Assembly: GCA_946628045.1 (NCBI GenBank)
Contig: CAMOVZ010000017.1
Coordinates: 1 to 8,211 of the forward strand
Direction of reading: 5' to 3'
Origin: an uncultured Caryophanales bacterium
GTDB taxonomy: Bacteria; Bacillota_I; Bacilli_A; RF39; UBA660
Length of the DNA: 8,211 bases
This document shows positions 6,683 through 8,211 of this stretch, in pieces. A program made the translations under genes and the position numbers. The notes below the pieces were generated by a model. The model was not told the origin of the DNA. It saw nothing but the letters and a program-made list of their open reading frames with translations, and made no database searches. The first letter of the stretch is position 1. Every line of letters starts with the position of its first letter.

Positions 6683-6693
6683 TTGAAATTAAT
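6670..6693. repeat. Perfect 8-bp inverted repeat straddling the LysM promoter -35
   Basis: ATTAATTT (6670-6677) and AAATTAAT (6686-6693) flank an 8-nt centre containing most of the -35 box. It is positioned like an operator, but is pure A/T, so chance or a weak terminator for the GNAT gene are alternatives. Confidence 0.4.
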
Positions 6694-6696
6694 ATA

Positions 6697-7206
6697 TTAT
6701 ATATTTTTATAATAATATATATTTTCATCTACTTCTTGATTTCCTATAGTTATTTTTCTTTCTAATACAATATTTCCTCCCATATGTTTATAAAAACCAT
6801 TAGCTTTTGTATTATCTTTCAAACATCCTATAACCATATCTCTATAACCTATATTTTTTAATATATTAACACAATATTCAAATAAAAGTTTTCCAAAGCC
6901 TTTATCTTTTACTTCATCTATTAAATAAAGACTATATATTTCTCCACTATTTAGATATTCATCTATTCTAGAATATCCACAACTTGCCATACCTACTGGT
7001 TTATCATTATACATTAATATGTATCTATGATCATTTTTATTATATCTATGCTTTAATTTTTTAATATTTTCTTCTAATTCATTATTTATTTTTTCTAAAA
7101 ATTTATCTTCTATTATTCCTTTATATGTTTCATTCCAACACTGTGTATTAATTCTTAAATAAGGATCCATATCTTCTCTAGTAGCTTTAACTATTTGAAC
7201 ATTCAT
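6697..7206 (-). CDS. GNAT-family N-acetyltransferase
   Basis: 169 aa, normal for a single-domain GNAT, cytosolic. These enzymes move an acetyl group from acetyl-CoA to an amine; the substrate cannot be told here. N-terminal β1 is VQIVKATREDMDPYL. Motif A is EIYSLYLIDEVKDKGFGK (89-106), with K100-D-K-G103-F-G105 as the pyrophosphate-binding loop (the usual Arg/Gln replaced by Lys). Motif B is DNTKANGFYKHMGG (131-144), with the Asn and Tyr commonly seen near CoA and the catalytic site. The early CWNETYKGII (23-32) is typical of the RimI-like subgroup of Bacillota. The start ATG (7206-7204) follows a modest AGGTG (7216-7212). It is transcribed from a TATAAT directly after the PH-protein terminator. 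The LysM gene downstream has its own promoter, so the two may be independent units. Confidence 0.88.
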   Translation of the reverse strand: MNVQIVKATREDMDPYLRINTQCWNETYKGIIEDKFLEKINNELEENIKKLKHRYNKNDHRYILMYNDKPVGMASCGYSRIDEYLNSGEIYSLYLIDEVKDKGFGKLLFEYCVNILKNIGYRDMVIGCLKDNTKANGFYKHMGGNIVLERKITIGNQEVDENIYYYKNI

Positions 7207-7226
7207 ATCAACACCTACTCTTTATT

Positions 7227-7235
7227 ATTATAACA
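7227..7235 (-). promoter_or_regulatory. Extended -10 promoter of the GNAT gene
   Basis: Minus strand TGTTATAAT (7235-7227), only 20 nt from the start codon. The T-run of the preceding terminator abuts it, and no good -35 is present. Confidence 0.55.
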
Positions 7236-7261
7236 AAAAAAGTTCAATATTGAACTTTTTT
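7235..7261 (-). terminator. Intrinsic terminator of the PH-domain protein gene
   Basis: A palindromic stem (7236-7246 with 7251-7261, 4-nt loop) centred on GTTCAATATTGAAC ends in a 7-nt T-run on the minus strand. The 5' arm includes two bases of the TAA stop codon (7262-7260). Confidence 0.78.
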
Positions 7262-7871
7262 ATCCTTTATATTCAGTATTATAGCCATGATTTTCTTTTG
7301 GTCTTTTATCATTAGGATACATAACATCAGTATATATATCAGTTTGTAGTTTTTTTACTAGATTATATACAGTAACATAATCTTCTATACTATTTATAGA
7401 TATAGCTGAGCTTGTGTTATTAGTAGTCATTTGGCTTGAAGTACAAATAATATCTCCTACATTAAACATTTGGTCAAATATACCTCTATGTAAATCTACA
7501 TGTGATAATTCAGCAAATGGTTTATTATTAAATGTTTTAGAGAATACTCCACCAGAAATATATATAGCTCTGTCTGTTACAATATAATATGTATTTTTAT
7601 ATCTTCTAATAGTAAATAATATTCCTCCTAAATAAATCCATACAGGCATTAAATGTAGTAACATAAATGGAATTATAAAAAATGCCATTTCTTTCATTTC
7701 ACCAAAAGCAAATGCTCCTCCGATAAATCCAAAATCAATAATTGCCCAAATAATTGCAAAAGGCATTAACGGATTAAAAATACTTTCAAATATAAAACAC
7801 TTTTTACTAGGTTTACCTTCATATAGTATTTTTTCATTTTCTCCTACTAATCTTTTTAAATCATTTTCCAT
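7260..7871 (-). CDS. PH domain-containing membrane protein (bPH_2/DUF304 type)
   Basis: 203 aa. The N-terminal LVGENEKILYEGKPSKKC (8-25) is the usual lead-in of this family. Two hydrophobic segments follow (about 33-54 and 60-88), and then a bacterial PH-like β-domain (~95-165): TYYIVTDRAIYISGG (94-108), 'ELSHVDLHRG' (121-130) and 'VGDIICTSS' (138-146), the 'Y-x-I/V-T-D-R-x-I/L' strand being diagnostic for PF03703-like proteins. The C-terminal ~25 residues are polar and likely unstructured. The role of such proteins is poorly known; they are membrane-associated and often linked to envelope stress, but nothing here decides a function. The start ATG (7871-7869) has SD AGGAGGAG (7884-7877). It is flanked by a promoter at 7896-7891 and a terminator overlapping its stop, so it is probably monocistronic. 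Confidence 0.85.
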   Translation of the reverse strand: MENDLKRLVGENEKILYEGKPSKKCFIFESIFNPLMPFAIIWAIIDFGFIGGAFAFGEMKEMAFFIIPFMLLHLMPVWIYLGGILFTIRRYKNTYYIVTDRAIYISGGVFSKTFNNKPFAELSHVDLHRGIFDQMFNVGDIICTSSQMTTNNTSSAISINSIEDYVTVYNLVKKLQTDIYTDVMYPNDKRPKENHGYNTEYKG

Positions 7872-7890
7872 TTTTACTCCTCCTATACTT

Positions 7891-7896
7891 ATTATA
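7891..7896 (-). promoter_or_regulatory. -10 box for the PH-domain protein gene
   Basis: TATAAT on the minus strand, 19 nt before the ATG, following TTTTTATTTGA from the upstream terminator. The leader would be very short, with the SD starting only 6 nt after the box. The -35 is weak. Confidence 0.5.
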
Positions 7897-7926
7897 TCAA
7901 ATAAAAAGACTATTAAATACTCTTTT
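7897..7926 (-). terminator. Intrinsic terminator retained at the end of the SEC-C relic
   Basis: The stem AAAAGA/TCTTTT (7921-7926 with 7904-7909) extends past one mismatch by 3 bp (7911-7913 with 7917-7919), then TTTTTATTTG on the minus strand. Two of its bases lie in the TAA (7927-7925) that ends the SEC-C frame, the same stop/terminator overlap seen for intact genes here. Confidence 0.55.
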
Positions 7927-8076
7927 ATTTACCATGACACTGTTTATATTTTTTTACCACTGCCACATAGCGTTTAAGTTTGGTACTTTTTCGTCAATGC
8001 TTTTTATTAAATCCTTATATTTTCTCACTTCTACTATTTCTTTTTCACAGTTTATCACTGCTCATCCATAGCTGAG

Positions 8077-8098
8077 GGTATCTAAAAAGGTATCTAAA
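8077..8098. repeat. Short tandem direct repeat (12-bp period)
   Basis: GGTATCTAAA occurs twice on the plus strand (8077-8086 and 8089-8098). On the minus strand it repeats a Leu-Asp-Thr tripeptide within the SEC-C relic, an in-frame duplication of four codons. Confidence 0.6.
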
Positions 8099-8115
8099 CT
8101 TATTGATTTAATGTA

Positions 8116-8137
8116 TCGGAATATCTTAATCTTCCGA
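8116..8137. repeat. Small inverted repeat within the relic region
   Basis: TCGGAA (8116-8121) and TTCCGA (8132-8137) can form a 6-bp hairpin with a 10-nt loop. No T-run follows on either strand, so I do not call it a terminator. Confidence 0.35.
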
Positions 8138-8144
8138 ACAATCA

Positions 8145-8211
8145 TTATTTAAAAAGTATTGGTATATTTCCATATATTACTAATCTTATAATTCCTATAA
8201 TTATTAAATGC
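8145..8211 (-). CDS. C-terminal fragment of a hydrophobic protein entering from the right edge
   Basis: The minus-strand frame from 8210 reads HLIIIGIIRLVIYGNIPILF-K and stops at TAA 8147-8145. The hydrophobic pattern suits the last transmembrane helix of a membrane protein, but 21 codons in AT-rich DNA is weak evidence. Its TAA overlaps the first base of the ATG of the SEC-C relic (TAATG). No terminator with a T-run follows. It may be a real gene end, part of the same decayed gene, or chance. Confidence 0.25.
   Translation of the reverse strand, partial: HLIIIGIIRLVIYGNIPILFK

Larger units (their letters stand above)
7925..8145 (-). pseudogene. Decayed gene ending in a SEC-C zinc-binding motif
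   Basis: Read leftward from ATG 8145-8143, a frame gives MIVRKIKIFRYIKSISLDTF and continues to YG, then meets TGA (8064-8062). The same frame resumes with AVINCEKEIVEVRKYKDLIK and SIDEKVPNLNA. Near 7968 the frame must change to read C-G-S-G (7967-7956). After a run of seven A's (7955-7949) it must change again to read YKQCHGK and TAA (7948-7925). Joined, the end is C-G-S-G-K-K-Y-K-Q-C-H-G-K, the well-known C-terminal SEC-C motif found in SecA and many other proteins; the first Cys-Pro appears lost. A terminator overlapping the TAA supports a former gene end. I do not recognise the body. A SecA tail is possible because secA often lies near prfB, but the upstream residues do not show it. No good ribosome binding site is seen. 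Confidence 0.55.

Noticed and set aside
7954..8058. Independent 34-codon gene starting GTG 8058 and ending in Trp-Gln-Trp
   Set aside because: The Trp-rich end is the wrong-frame reading of the C-G-S-G SEC-C segment, and there is no proper SD. It is better explained as a fragment of the relic.
1..8211. Mycoplasma-type code (UGA = Trp)
   Set aside because: RF2 with a UGA-dependent frameshift is intact, the intact genes need no TGA read as Trp, and the Trp codons I checked directly are TGG. Only the decayed relic has an in-frame TGA.
7872..8211. Insertion sequence or transposase remnant in the gene-poor right end
   Set aside because: No transposase motif, terminal inverted repeat pair or target duplication could be seen. 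The only recognisable signature is SEC-C.
1..8211. tRNA, rRNA or CRISPR array
   Set aside because: No cloverleaf with a TTC-loop pattern, no rRNA-like conserved blocks and no regularly spaced repeats were found on reading both strands.

Overview
This is a very AT-rich window (by eye roughly three quarters A+T). Every supported gene lies on the minus strand, so transcription runs from right to left. The base composition, strong AGGAGG-type ribosome binding sites, the prfB–(yitT)–ftsE neighbourhood, a LysM wall-binding protein and short U-tailed terminators all point to a low-GC Bacillota/Mollicutes-relative, probably an uncultured gut-type lineage. An intact RF2 gene with the classical UGA frameshift site argues against the Mycoplasma/Spiroplasma code in which UGA is Trp. 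None of the eight gene ends visible here uses TGA as its stop.

Layout in transcription order. (1) 8211-7925: a hydrophobic C-terminal tail entering from outside the window, then a decayed reading frame that still ends in a recognisable SEC-C zinc motif, broken by an in-frame TGA and two frame changes. (2) 7871-7260: a membrane protein with a bacterial PH domain. (3) 7206-6697: a GNAT acetyltransferase. (4) 6623-5214: a LysM membrane protein that really starts at GTG, with an integrase-arm-like domain inside the cell and an apparently degenerate amidase-like region plus two LysM modules outside. (5) 5155-4562: a six-helix Pr6Pr-type membrane protein. (6) 4434-191: an apparent operon of prfB (programmed +1 frameshift), two tandem YitT-family membrane proteins and a two-domain glycosyltransferase. 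Its junctions are 1-2 nt long. (7) 116-1: the start of ftsE, from its own promoter.

Two structural themes stand out. First, gene ends are extremely compact: intrinsic terminators usually overlap the stop codon, and the U-tract usually runs almost directly into a TATAAT box for the next gene. Second, the 127-nt prfB/Pr6Pr intergenic region contains two consecutive hairpins. The second has its good U-tract on the plus strand, against the direction of every gene. This could be a small plus-strand RNA, a prfB operator or leader, or only a 3' end structure.

Functionally the region joins translation termination (RF2), envelope functions (YitT proteins, glycosyltransferase, LysM protein, PH-domain protein) and cell division (FtsE). 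I did not find a mobile element, CRISPR array, tRNA or rRNA. The most unusual items are the membrane-anchored LysM protein with a DNA-binding-like cytoplasmic domain, the hairpin pair upstream of prfB, and the SEC-C gene relic.
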